In this document: positions 33,887 to 43,858 of the stretch, piece after piece
How the letters are laid out: each line of letters starts with the position of its first letter
How positions within the stretch are numbered: the stretch's first letter is position 1
From: Flavobacterium azooxidireducens
Lineage (GTDB): Bacteria; Bacteroidota; Bacteroidia; Flavobacteriales; Flavobacteriaceae
DNA length: 64,000 bases
Reading direction: 5' to 3'
Assembly (NCBI RefSeq): GCF_023195775.1
Contig: NZ_CP096205.1
Location: forward strand, 2,854,001 to 2,918,000
Program-made: the position numbers and the translations under genes
The notes under the pieces: generated by a model
Seen by the model: the letters and a program-made list of their open reading frames with translations, nothing else
Told to the model about the DNA's origin: nothing
Databases searched by the model: none

Positions 33887-33900
33887 TGATAATTGTCATA
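33887..33900. promoter_or_regulatory. Crp/Fnr-type palindrome upstream of hemN
   Basis: ATGATAATTGTCAT, the exact reverse complement of the site at 22831-22844. Between this site and the HMG-CoA lyase start at 34054 no other clear regulatory element is seen. Confidence 0.75.
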
Positions 33901-34038
33901 CTGATTTTTTACTGTTTGAAAGAGAAAATACAAACTGCTATTTTTTTTTAAATCTTTAATAATCATGCTATTATTTGAATGAATTCAACAGATATAATAT
34001 TTTCATTGAAAACGATTTCGTAGGAAAAATTTCTTTCC

Positions 34039-34046
34039 TATATTTG
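34039..34046 (+). promoter_or_regulatory. -7-like element just before HMG-CoA lyase gene
   Basis: TATATTTG, only 7 bp before the ATG; if used, the mRNA would be nearly leaderless. No TTG at -33. Confidence 0.35.
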
Positions 34047-34053
34047 AACTCCT

Positions 34054-34917
34054 ATGCAACCAGTAAAAATAATTGAATGTCCACGCGATGCCATGCAAGG
34101 CATTAAAACGTTTATTCCTACGGAAAGAAAGGTAACTTATTTGCAATCGCTTTTGCGGGTTGGCTTTGATACGTTGGACTTTGGGAGTTTTGTTTCACCA
34201 AAAGCTATTCCGCAAATGGTTGATACAGCGGAGGTTTTAGCACGATTGGATTTATCGCAAACAACAAGCAAACTATTGGCTATTATTGCTAACACGAGAG
34301 GAGCAGAGTTGGCTTCGGAACACAAAGCAATTCAGTATTTAGGTTTTCCGTTTTCGATTTCAGAGAATTTTCAAATGCGAAATACACACAAAACTATTGC
34401 GGAATCAATTATAACATTAAACGAAATTTTAGAAATTGCCGATAAATCAAACAAAGAAGTGGTGGCTTATTTATCAATGGGTTTTGGAAATCCGTACGGC
34501 GATCCGTGGAACGTTGAAATAGTAGGCGAGTGGACAGAAAAAATGGCTGGAATGGGTGTAAAAATTTTATCGCTTTCCGATACCGTAGGAAGTTCTACAC
34601 CGGAAGTAATAGATTATTTGTTTTCCAATCTCATCACAAAATATCCCGAAATTGAGTTTGGAGCTCATTTGCACACAACTCCCGATAAATGGTTTGAGAA
34701 AGTGGATGCTGCCTACAAAGCCGGTTGCCGCCGATTTGACGGAGCCATTCAAGGTTTTGGTGGTTGCCCAATGGCTAAAGATGACCTAACCGGAAATATG
34801 CCTACGGAGAAATTATTATCGTATTTTACTACCCAAAAAGAAAATACCAACACCAGTCCGATGAGTTTTGAAAGTGCTTATAATGAAGCGACGAAGGTGT
34901 TTGGGGAGTTTCATTAG
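34054..34917 (+). CDS. Hydroxymethylglutaryl-CoA lyase
   Basis: 287 residues, HMGL-like TIM barrel. N-terminus VKIIECPRDAMQGIKTFIPT, DTVGSSTP near residue 176, FGAHLHTTPD near 206 (metal His pair), and FGGCPMAKDDLTGN near 237 with the catalytic Cys of the G-x-GGCP loop. It splits HMG-CoA into acetoacetate and acetyl-CoA in leucine degradation. It stands alone here, while other acyl-CoA degradation genes lie at 41919-51151. Confidence 0.93.
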   Translation: MQPVKIIECPRDAMQGIKTFIPTERKVTYLQSLLRVGFDTLDFGSFVSPKAIPQMVDTAEVLARLDLSQTTSKLLAIIANTRGAELASEHKAIQYLGFPFSISENFQMRNTHKTIAESIITLNEILEIADKSNKEVVAYLSMGFGNPYGDPWNVEIVGEWTEKMAGMGVKILSLSDTVGSSTPEVIDYLFSNLITKYPEIEFGAHLHTTPDKWFEKVDAAYKAGCRRFDGAIQGFGGCPMAKDDLTGNMPTEKLLSYFTTQKENTNTSPMSFESAYNEATKVFGEFH

Positions 34918-34932
34918 AACTGTTGTCTGTTT

Positions 34933-34955
34933 AAAACCTGGAAGGTTTTGTTTTA
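34933..34955 (+). terminator. Hairpin after HMG-CoA lyase gene
   Basis: AAAACCT, loop GGA, AGGTTTT, followed by GTTTTA. A short terminator that also resembles a common Bacteroidota intergenic repeat. Confidence 0.55.
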
Positions 34956-35002
34956 TTTGTTGAATTTATTTGATTTACATAGTTTAATTTTATTTGCATA
35001 GT

Positions 35003-35461
35003 ATGAAAGTCTTTTTTATATCTTTTTTTCTAATCTATTTTAGTTTAAATAATTTGTTTTCTCAATCATTATATGCTGAAAAAATCGAATTTAATCATGG
35101 TAATTCTATTGTTTTAGACAGTTTTATTAGAATAGAGATTTATGCATTAAGTGAAGATCAATTCTTGGTGATATCAACAATCAATAATGTAACAGAACAA
35201 AAGAAGATAAAATATAAGGAATATAAAAAGGTTTTTGATGCCATTCTAAAAATTCAATCGAAGGATTTGTTGAATGAAAATAGAGTCGGGTTGGACGGCT
35301 CTGATACAAGTATCAAAATAGGGGGCATGTTCAATAATTATACAGAATACAATGTTTGGGGTTTAGATAAAAATGATAAAAATAATTCTTATAAGGATTT
35401 TTTCCATGCTACTGAATTACTCTTAAATATAGTTGGTAAGAAAATAGAAGAATTAAAGTAA
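35003..35461 (+). CDS. Hypothetical secreted protein
   Basis: 152 residues from MKVFFISFFLIYFSL; an in-frame ATG 9 bp earlier is equally possible. A signal peptide with likely cleavage after LFSQS (about residue 20). The mature part looks like a small beta-rich domain (IRIEIYALSEDQFLVIST, IGGMFNNYTEYNVWG) ending in an amphipathic helix. No family recognised and no cysteine. Possibly a species-level or recently acquired gene. A degenerate GACAACC repeat follows its stop. Confidence 0.6.
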   Translation: MKVFFISFFLIYFSLNNLFSQSLYAEKIEFNHGNSIVLDSFIRIEIYALSEDQFLVISTINNVTEQKKIKYKEYKKVFDAILKIQSKDLLNENRVGLDGSDTSIKIGGMFNNYTEYNVWGLDKNDKNNSYKDFFHATELLLNIVGKKIEELK

Positions 35462-35469
35462 ATTTTTTC

Positions 35470-35501
35470 AAAACCGACAACCGAAAACGAATAACTGACA
35501 A
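35470..35501. repeat. Degenerate GACAACC-type repeat
   Basis: AAACCGACAACCGAAAACG and AACTGACAAC resemble the units at 28424-28490 and 28649-28703. Confidence 0.4.
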
Positions 35502-36578
35502 CTATTCCTCCACACGAATCTCAAACATTTTATCCCAATTCTTGCCCGTTACAAAGAGTGTTTTTGTTTTTGGGTTGTAAGCAATTCCGTTTAATACATC
35601 AATATCAGGATGTTGGGTAACCAATTTCTTTAAATCACCCAAATAAATCACTGATTCTACCGCTCCATTTTTGGGATTAATGATAGCCAGAGCATCTTTT
35701 TGATAGATGTTTCCGTAGATTTTTCCATCGATCCATTCCAATTCGTTTACCGATTTTATTTTATTGGCACCGGAATACACGTTGATACTTCCTTCAATTT
35801 GCAAGGTTTCCGGATTTAAAGTATAAATTTTCTCCGTTCCGTCTGATTGATAGAGTGATTTTCCGTCGTTACATAAGCCCCAACCTTCAATTCGTTTAGA
35901 ATAATTGAAACGTTTTATTTCTTTAAATGTATCCGCATCATAAATAAATCCAACCAAATTTTGCCAGGTTAATTGATACACTTTGTTGTTTAAGATGGTA
36001 ATTCCTTCACCAAAAATAGCTTCGGGATGTTCCACGATTTTATATACTTCTCCGGTTTTGTAATTGGTTTTACGTAAACTCGAAATTCCTTTTATTCGGG
36101 TTGTATTTCCAGCACCGTTTCCGGTTCCTTCGTATAACGTGTCACGATGAAATTCAAGTCCTTGCGTGTACGCTTTAATGTCATGCGGATAGGTGTTTAC
36201 CAATGTGTACTTAAGTAATTTTGGTTCAATTTTCGAAATAAGCTCAATCCGGTGTGTCGCTTCGGCATAGTCATTTTCATAGTAAACCAAGGCTTTCAAA
36301 TTTTGATAACCTAATTTTTCATCGGTTAACGGAAATTCAATGTTTTTTGCACCGTCAACAGAACCTATTTTTTTATCGTTAGCAAAGTAAACAATGCTAT
36401 CAATTGATTTGTTTTTTGTGTTGGAAATTGTCAAAACAGCTTTTTCATCAGTTGAAAATTGTGCTTTTGATTGAGTAGTATTCAATAAAAATAAACCTGA
36501 TTTATCTTTTTTAGAGTCTTCACAGCTTGAAAAAAGAACGGCTAATAAAATGAATGAGAATAAGTTATAGTTTTTCAT
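35502..36578 (-). CDS. Glutaminyl-peptide cyclotransferase-like lipoprotein
   Basis: 358 residues. Lipoprotein signal with LFSSC (Cys19). Residues about 25-110 are an Ig-like extension; residues about 125-355 are the glutamine cyclotransferase beta-propeller (PF05096-type): TQGLEFHRDTLYEGTG, EGITILNNKVYQLTW, EGWGLCNDGKSLYQSDG and NELEWIDGKIYGNIY. Enzymes of this fold convert N-terminal Gln to pyroglutamate; papaya QC is the model. Periplasm or cell surface. Monocistronic, divergent from the SRP RNA gene. Confidence 0.9.
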   Translation of the reverse strand: MKNYNLFSFILLAVLFSSCEDSKKDKSGLFLLNTTQSKAQFSTDEKAVLTISNTKNKSIDSIVYFANDKKIGSVDGAKNIEFPLTDEKLGYQNLKALVYYENDYAEATHRIELISKIEPKLLKYTLVNTYPHDIKAYTQGLEFHRDTLYEGTGNGAGNTTRIKGISSLRKTNYKTGEVYKIVEHPEAIFGEGITILNNKVYQLTWQNLVGFIYDADTFKEIKRFNYSKRIEGWGLCNDGKSLYQSDGTEKIYTLNPETLQIEGSINVYSGANKIKSVNELEWIDGKIYGNIYQKDALAIINPKNGAVESVIYLGDLKKLVTQHPDIDVLNGIAYNPKTKTLFVTGKNWDKMFEIRVEE

Positions 36579-36632
36579 GAGAATTTCGTAATAATATCGA
36601 CAAATATAACAATTTGAATCGAACTATTTTCC

Positions 36633-36662
36633 TTGCAAAAACATAAAAAGATTGTATATTTG
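36633..36662 (+). promoter_or_regulatory. Promoter of the SRP RNA gene
   Basis: TTG at 36633-36635, 19-bp spacer, TATATTTG at 36655-36662: an exact Bacteroidota consensus promoter just before the RNA. Confidence 0.8.
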
Positions 36663-36666
36663 CAGC

Positions 36667-36760
36667 GGCAAGTCCTACACGACCAGCTCCTGCAAACTCC
36701 TCCAGGGTGGGAACACAGCAAAGGTATGTGGTTGTAGCGGTGCGATGTAGGTCGCTTGCC
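36667..36760 (+). ncRNA. ffs: Signal recognition particle RNA (4.5S, small type)
   Basis: 94 nt. The ends GGCAAG and CTTGCC pair, followed inward by CCTACA with TGTAGG. The apical part CCAGGGTGGGAACACAGCAAAGG matches the conserved helix 8 region (in short CCAGG..GGGAAC..AGCA..GG) bound by Ffh. A T run (36762-36767) ends it. The short hairpin form without Alu domain is expected for this phylum. An antisense open frame over this gene is not coding. Confidence 0.92.
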
Positions 36761-36830
36761 ATTTTTTGTTTCATCTGATTTATTTCAGATTCTGCAGTCA
36801 AACTTTCAGAAATTTTCCTAATTCTATCCT

Positions 36831-37826
36831 ATGCAATTAAAATGGAAAATAGTGCAACATCAACTGAAAGAACCTTTCAAAATTGCTTATGGTGTATATA
36901 ATTTCAGAAAAGCATTAATTGTTTCTATTGATTTTGACGGAAAAACCGGTTTTGGTGAATGTACTGAAATTGATTATTATCACATTCATTTAGATGATTT
37001 TGTGAATGATTTAGAGCGAATTCAATCAATTTTCACAACTTTTTCAATTGAACATCCGGTTGATTTTTTCAAGAAACTAACAACTTTTTCACTTCATCCC
37101 TTTTTACAATCTGCGATAGATTGTGCGTTTTGGGATTTGTATGGAAAACTTGAAAACAAAACATTTTCCGAATTAAATCAACTACAAATAACTCATTTTC
37201 CTCAATCTTCGATTACAATTAGTATGGATGAGGAAGACATTCAACTTAAGAAAATAATTGAATCGGATTGGGAATATTGTAAAGTAAAAGTCAATTCGTG
37301 GTCCACTTCTTTGCGAGATAAATTGTTGGCTACCGAAAAGAAAATCAGCATCGATTCCAATGGAAGTTTTTCATTAGAAATATGTGACTTCATTCAAAAC
37401 GATCCACTTTCAGCAAAATTCTTGTATTTCGAACAACCGATGCCAAAAGGTGCAGAAAATTATAAAAACTTATCTCAAAATAGTTCTGCCAATTGGATGG
37501 CGGATGAAGATTTGCAATCCATTGATGATTTGGAATTATTAAAACCTCATTACAAAACGCTGAACATTAAAGTCATGAAATGCGGCGGATTGACTCCATC
37601 GTTATCAATCATTCAAAAAGCAAAAAAGATGAATTTTAAAATTATGATAGGTTGCATGACTGAATCTACAGTTGGTATTTCTGCCGGAATTGCGTTGGCC
37701 TCTTTTGCGGATTATCTTGATTTGGATGGAGCCAATTTAATTGCAATTGATACGTTTAATGGCTCAAATATTAGGAATGGTGAAGTAGTTTTGAGTGATG
37801 GAGTGGGGTTAGGGATTCAGAATTAA
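36831..37826 (+). CDS. Dipeptide epimerase (L-Ala-D/L-Glu type), enolase superfamily
   Basis: 331 residues. Muconate-lactonizing subgroup: KVKVN near residue 148 supplies the KxK catalytic lysine, SIDSNGS, FEQPMP and ADEDLQS hold the three metal carboxylates, and IKVMKCGG the second lysine. The C-terminal MIGCMTESTVGISAG is typical of Ala-Glu dipeptide epimerases in murein peptide recycling. MenC (o-succinylbenzoate synthase) is a less likely alternative, because the TEST motif favours the epimerase. Followed by a DUF3820 gene after 25 bp. Confidence 0.85.
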   Translation: MQLKWKIVQHQLKEPFKIAYGVYNFRKALIVSIDFDGKTGFGECTEIDYYHIHLDDFVNDLERIQSIFTTFSIEHPVDFFKKLTTFSLHPFLQSAIDCAFWDLYGKLENKTFSELNQLQITHFPQSSITISMDEEDIQLKKIIESDWEYCKVKVNSWSTSLRDKLLATEKKISIDSNGSFSLEICDFIQNDPLSAKFLYFEQPMPKGAENYKNLSQNSSANWMADEDLQSIDDLELLKPHYKTLNIKVMKCGGLTPSLSIIQKAKKMNFKIMIGCMTESTVGISAGIALASFADYLDLDGANLIAIDTFNGSNIRNGEVVLSDGVGLGIQN

Positions 37827-37851
37827 CAGATTATTAAATATAAGGACTAGC

Positions 37852-38079
37852 ATGGATCAACAAAAACAACTCATCAAATTAGCACATACCAAAATGCCTT
37901 TCGGAAAATACGAAGGTCGCTATTTGATTGATCTTCCTGAATATTATGTGGTTTGGTATCATAACAAAGGTTTTCCAAAAGGCGAACTCGGCCAACAACT
38001 TCAATTGATTTATGAACTTAAATTAAATGGTTTAGAACATTTAATTCGAACCATAAAAGTCAAATTTCCAAAGCCTTAA
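37852..38079 (+). CDS. DUF3820 family protein
   Basis: 75 residues with the family core MPFGKYEGRYLIDLPEYYV and WYHNKGFPKGELGQQL. Common in Bacteroidota and gamma-proteobacteria; related domains occur in exonuclease-associated proteins and are thought to bind nucleic acid, but the function is unknown. Probably cotranscribed with the epimerase. Confidence 0.88.
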   Translation: MDQQKQLIKLAHTKMPFGKYEGRYLIDLPEYYVVWYHNKGFPKGELGQQLQLIYELKLNGLEHLIRTIKVKFPKP

Positions 38080-38160
38080 TGATTGATTTGCAAGGAATTG
38101 TTTTTAAATTCAATTATTACATCATAATCTCAATATTTCATTTTTACATTGACTAATTAA

Positions 38161-39891
<1,731 letters not shown>

Positions 39892-39923
39892 ATTTGAAAC
39901 GTAAATAAGTAATAAGTAAGTAA

Positions 39924-41813
39924 ATGGAAGAAAAAAAATTAGACTTAAACTCGATAATCGGATTCGGATTAATTTTCGTAATTCTGATATGGGTGATGTA
40001 CAACAGTCAACAAAAAGAAGCCGAAGAACAAGCCAAGAAAGCTCAACAAGAACAAGTTGAAGCTAAACAAAAACCTGCTCCAGCTAAGGTTGATACAACT
40101 GAAACAAAAACGGTTGCACCGGTTTCAGATTCAGTTCAAGTAGCTCAATTGCAAAGCAGTTTGGGTTCTTTTGCTTATTCTGCCTCACTTCCATCTGCAA
40201 CGGAAGCATTTACAACTATCGAAAATGAAGTGGTACGATTAAAAATTGCCAACAAAGGTGGTTATATCGTTGAAGCTGAAATGAAAGAATTCGAACAATT
40301 CCGAAAAGGTTCAGGCAAAACAGTTCATTTAATTAAAGATGGAAATGCCGATTTTAACATCGAATTAAAAACCAACGATAATCGTACATTAAACACAAGA
40401 GATTTGTTTTTTGAACCAACTTTAACCAAAGAAGGTGAAAATCAAGTCGTAACTTTTCGTTTAAAAGCGGGTGCAAATCAGTTTTTAGAATACCGTTACG
40501 TGTTGAAACCAAACGATTATATGCTCGATTTTGCTATTCGTTCACAAGGTTTAAATACGGTTTTAAATTCATCGAATCCTGTAAATTTGGATTGGAAAAT
40601 CAAAACGTATCGAAATGAGAAAAGTGTAAGTTATGAAAATCGTTACACCGAACTTATTTTTGAATATGAAGGAGGAAAAGATGATTATTTAGGTCAAGGA
40701 GATTCTAAATCGGATGATCCTGATGATGTTACATACATCGCTTTCAAACAACATTTTTTCACTTCTGTTCTATTAACTGACACAGCATTTAAAAAGGCAA
40801 CTGTTGTTTCAGAAAATTTAGTTAAAGACGAAGAAATTGATACCTTATTCACTAAACAATTTAAAGCTTCGGTTCCGTTAGCGTTTAAAAATGGTGAACT
40901 TAATTATGATATGAATTGGTACTACGGTCCGGCTGATTATCATATTTTAAATAATTACGACAAAAATTTAGATGAAATTGTTCCTTTAGGATGGGGAATG
41001 TTCGGATGGATTAACCGATACATTTTCATACCAACTTTCGACTTATTAATTGGATTTTTACCTTACGGAATTGCTATCATCATCTTAACTATTTTAGTAA
41101 GATTAGTGATGTCGCCTTTCACTTACAAGTCCTATCTTTCTCAAGCTAAGATGAAAGTTTTGCGTCCGGAAATTCAAGAATTGACTGCAAAATATGCAAA
41201 AGATCCGATGAAAAAGCAACAGGAAACAATGAAATTGTATTCCAAAGCAGGAGTAAATCCGATGGCAGGTTGTTTGCCTGCTGTTATGCAAATTCCGGTG
41301 TTTTATGCGTTGTTTAGTTTCTTCCCGTCAGCCATCGATTTAAGACAAAAAAGCTTCCTTTGGGCAGATGATTTATCTTCGTTTGACTCAGTTATCGATT
41401 TACCATTTTACATTCCTTTTTATGGAAATCACGTGAGTTTGTTCCCTATTTTGGCTTCTATTGCTATTTTCTTTTATATGAAAATGACAACAGGTGACCA
41501 AGCGATGAGTACGCCGCCACAAGAAGGTATGCCTGATATGGGGAAAATTATGAAAATTATGATTTATATTTCTCCGTTAATGATGTTGTTTTTCTTTAAC
41601 AATTTTGCTTCCGGATTGAGTTTGTATTATTTTATATCGAATGCAATTACCATCGGAATCATGTTAGTAATTAAGAACTATATTATTGATGAGAAGAAAA
41701 TTCACGCTCAAATTCAAGAAAATAAAACAAAGCCAAAAACGATGAATCGTTTCCAACGCAAAATGCAGGAAATGATGGAAGAGGCAGAAAAGCAAAAGAA
41801 TTTAAAGAAATAA
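39924..41813 (+). CDS. yidC: Membrane protein insertase YidC
   Basis: 629 residues. N-terminal membrane helix (about 8-24), charged linker, large periplasmic beta-sandwich domain (about 70-340), then the conserved insertase core from about 355 (ILTILVRLVMSPFTYKSYLSQAKM) to 590. The hydrophilic groove Arg lies in the LVRLVM stretch. The C-terminal tail is basic, for ribosome contact. It inserts and folds inner membrane proteins with or without SecYEG. No rnpA or rpmH neighbours, as is normal in this phylum. Confidence 0.96.
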   Translation: MEEKKLDLNSIIGFGLIFVILIWVMYNSQQKEAEEQAKKAQQEQVEAKQKPAPAKVDTTETKTVAPVSDSVQVAQLQSSLGSFAYSASLPSATEAFTTIENEVVRLKIANKGGYIVEAEMKEFEQFRKGSGKTVHLIKDGNADFNIELKTNDNRTLNTRDLFFEPTLTKEGENQVVTFRLKAGANQFLEYRYVLKPNDYMLDFAIRSQGLNTVLNSSNPVNLDWKIKTYRNEKSVSYENRYTELIFEYEGGKDDYLGQGDSKSDDPDDVTYIAFKQHFFTSVLLTDTAFKKATVVSENLVKDEEIDTLFTKQFKASVPLAFKNGELNYDMNWYYGPADYHILNNYDKNLDEIVPLGWGMFGWINRYIFIPTFDLLIGFLPYGIAIIILTILVRLVMSPFTYKSYLSQAKMKVLRPEIQELTAKYAKDPMKKQQETMKLYSKAGVNPMAGCLPAVMQIPVFYALFSFFPSAIDLRQKSFLWADDLSSFDSVIDLPFYIPFYGNHVSLFPILASIAIFFYMKMTTGDQAMSTPPQEGMPDMGKIMKIMIYISPLMMLFFFNNFASGLSLYYFISNAITIGIMLVIKNYIIDEKKIHAQIQENKTKPKTMNRFQRKMQEMMEEAEKQKNLKK

Positions 41814-41829
41814 TAAGACAAGGTATAAA

Positions 41830-41857
41830 AAAAGCTCCGAAATTTTCGGAGCTTTTT
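41830..41857 (+). terminator. Terminator of pyrG-yidC
   Basis: AAAGCTCCGAAA pairs with TTTCGGAGCTTT, followed by T. Confidence 0.85.
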
Positions 41858-41861
41858 GATT

Positions 41862-41889
41862 TAAAAAAACCACGCTTTTTCAAACGTGG
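41862..41889 (-). terminator. Terminator of the acyl-CoA dehydrogenase gene
   Basis: CCACG and CGTGG pair over a 10-base loop, with seven T following on the minus strand. Confidence 0.75.
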
Positions 41890-41918
41890 CCTTTAATCAA
41901 CAACTAAACTAAAAATTT

Positions 41919-43709
41919 TTAGAAACAGTAACTGTTTTCAGCTACTAATTTCGTGGTAATCGTTTCTCTTAAACCAACTATGTTTGGCATATTGGTATAT
42001 TTTGTAAAGCGACGTAAGCCCATCAACATCATTCGTTGTTCATCGCCTTCGGCAAACGAAATGATACTTTCTTTTCCTTTTTGTGAAACTACGTCAACGG
42101 CTTTGTATAAGTATAATTTTGCCATTGCAATTTGTTCTTTTGCTTTGTCTTCGCCTACTTTTTTGGCTAATTTTTCAGTTCGTAAAACTGTACTTTCGGC
42201 CACATAAATTTCGATTAACATATCGGCTGCAGCCATCAATAATTGTTGGTGTGCATCCAAATCCATTCCGTATTTTTGAACGGCAGCTCCGGCAACCATT
42301 AAGAAGGCTTTTTTCAATTTGCCAACCATTTCTTTTTCTTCCGAAAATAATTCTGAATAATCCGGTGTGTCAAACGATGGGATTCCCATTAATTCTTCCT
42401 GAACTTTCATAGCTGGACCTAAAAGATCAACGTGACCTTTCATAGCTTTTTTGATTAGCATTCCAACAGAAAGCATACGGTTAATTTCGTTTGTACCTTC
42501 ATAAATACGAGCAATTCGAGCGTCTCTCCATGCACTTTCCATCGGTGTGTCTTCGGAGAATCCCATCCCGCCATATATTTGAATTCCTTCATCGGCACAA
42601 TTTTGAACATCTTCGGAAACAGCTACTTTTAAAATGGAACATTCGATAGCGAATTCTTCTACACCTTTTAATTCGGCTTCTTGATGTGTTGCACCTTCTG
42701 TTTCACGAATTTTTATTCTGTTTTCGATGTCTTTTGCGGCACGATAGGTAGCACTTTCTCCCGCATAAGCAGAAGTCGCCATTTCAGCTAATTTATAACG
42801 AATGGCTCCAAATTGAGCGATTGGTGTGTTGAACTGAATTCTTTCATTAGCATAATTGATTGCGTTAGAAGTCACACGACGTTGAGCATCCAAACAAGCA
42901 GCTGCCAATTTGATTCGACCTACGTTTAAGGCATTCATTGCAATTTTGAAACCTTCACCACGAGCGGCTAACATATTTTCAACCGGAACTTTTGTGTCTG
43001 AAAAGAACACTTGACGAGTAGAAGACGCACGAATACCTAATTTATGCTCTTCTTCGTTCATCGTGATTCCGTTGGATGGATCATTTTCTACAATGAAACC
43101 GGTAATGTTTTTATCGTCTTCAATTCTTGCAAAAACGATGAAAACAGAACAAAATCCTGCATTGGAAATCCACATTTTTTGTCCGGTAATATTGTAATGT
43201 GTTCCGTCTGCTGACAAAACAGCTTTTGTTTTCCCTGAATTAGCATCAGAACCTGCACCCGGTTCGGTTAAACAATAGGCTCCAAACCATTCACCTGAAG
43301 CTAATTTTGGAACGTATTTTTGTTTTTGTTCTTCGGTTCCGTACAATGTAATTGGCATTGTTCCAATTCCGGTGTGAGCTCCGAAAGCAGTTGAAAATGA
43401 GCCGGTTGCTCCAGAAATATAATCGCATACTAAACAGGTATCTACAAATCCCATTCCCATTCCGCCGTAAGCTTCAGGAACGGCAACGCTTAAAAAGCCC
43501 ATTTCTCCCGCTTTTCGCATTACTTCTTCGGTAAATGCATAATCTTTCTTTTCAAATCGGTCTTTATTTGGCCAAATTTCTTTGTCTACAAATTCTTTCA
43601 CCGAATCACGCATCATAATTTGCTCTTCTGAGAAATCTTCGGGTGTGAATACGTTTTCACATTTGGTTTCTTTTACCAAAAACTGTCCGCCTCTTGTTAT
43701 GTCTTTCAT
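41919..43709 (-). CDS. Acyl-CoA dehydrogenase, long form
   Basis: 596 residues. Core ACAD domains 1-430: YCLTEPGAGSDANSGKT (FAD/substrate loop near 150), WISNAGF, and the C-terminal QIYGGMGFSEDTPMES and RIYEGTNEINRML signatures near 365-410. The catalytic Glu is expected in the YEGTNE stretch. An extra helical C-terminal domain of about 160 residues is typical of the VLCAD/ACAD9-like branch in Bacteroidota. It performs the first oxidation step of fatty-acid degradation and lies downstream of fadA and fadB on the same strand. Confidence 0.93.
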   Translation of the reverse strand: MKDITRGGQFLVKETKCENVFTPEDFSEEQIMMRDSVKEFVDKEIWPNKDRFEKKDYAFTEEVMRKAGEMGFLSVAVPEAYGGMGMGFVDTCLVCDYISGATGSFSTAFGAHTGIGTMPITLYGTEEQKQKYVPKLASGEWFGAYCLTEPGAGSDANSGKTKAVLSADGTHYNITGQKMWISNAGFCSVFIVFARIEDDKNITGFIVENDPSNGITMNEEEHKLGIRASSTRQVFFSDTKVPVENMLAARGEGFKIAMNALNVGRIKLAAACLDAQRRVTSNAINYANERIQFNTPIAQFGAIRYKLAEMATSAYAGESATYRAAKDIENRIKIRETEGATHQEAELKGVEEFAIECSILKVAVSEDVQNCADEGIQIYGGMGFSEDTPMESAWRDARIARIYEGTNEINRMLSVGMLIKKAMKGHVDLLGPAMKVQEELMGIPSFDTPDYSELFSEEKEMVGKLKKAFLMVAGAAVQKYGMDLDAHQQLLMAAADMLIEIYVAESTVLRTEKLAKKVGEDKAKEQIAMAKLYLYKAVDVVSQKGKESIISFAEGDEQRMMLMGLRRFTKYTNMPNIVGLRETITTKLVAENSYCF

Positions 43710-43761
43710 TATTCTTTATTATTTTTTTGATAGTTATTTTATCAATTGTTTATTCGCAATC

Positions 43762-43839
43762 TTGTCATTCCGACGAAGGAGGAATCTCATCAAGTATTTC
43801 CTCAATTATTACGAGATTCCTCCTTCGTCGGAATGACAA
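43762..43839. repeat. 27-bp perfect inverted repeat inside the fad gene cluster
   Basis: Arms 43762-43788 and 43813-43839 are perfectly complementary over 27 bp with a 24-base loop. The arm begins TTGTCATTCCGACG and ends GGAGGAATCTC. It belongs to the GTCATTCCGA...GGAATCTC family of intergenic repeats that I recall from many Bacteroidota genomes. It lies between fadA and the dehydrogenase gene and could end or protect transcripts. Confidence 0.85.
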
Positions 43840-43858
43840 AAAGCGGAATCTTTCTTAA

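Noticed and set aside
33976-33989. TTGAATGAATTCAA as a further Crp/Fnr site before HMG-CoA lyase
   Set aside because: The half-sites differ from ATGAY/RTCAT and the distance to the TATATTTG element does not match the other promoters.
36565-36801. 78-codon open frame antisense to the SRP RNA
   Set aside because: It covers the structured RNA gene and shows no protein family features.
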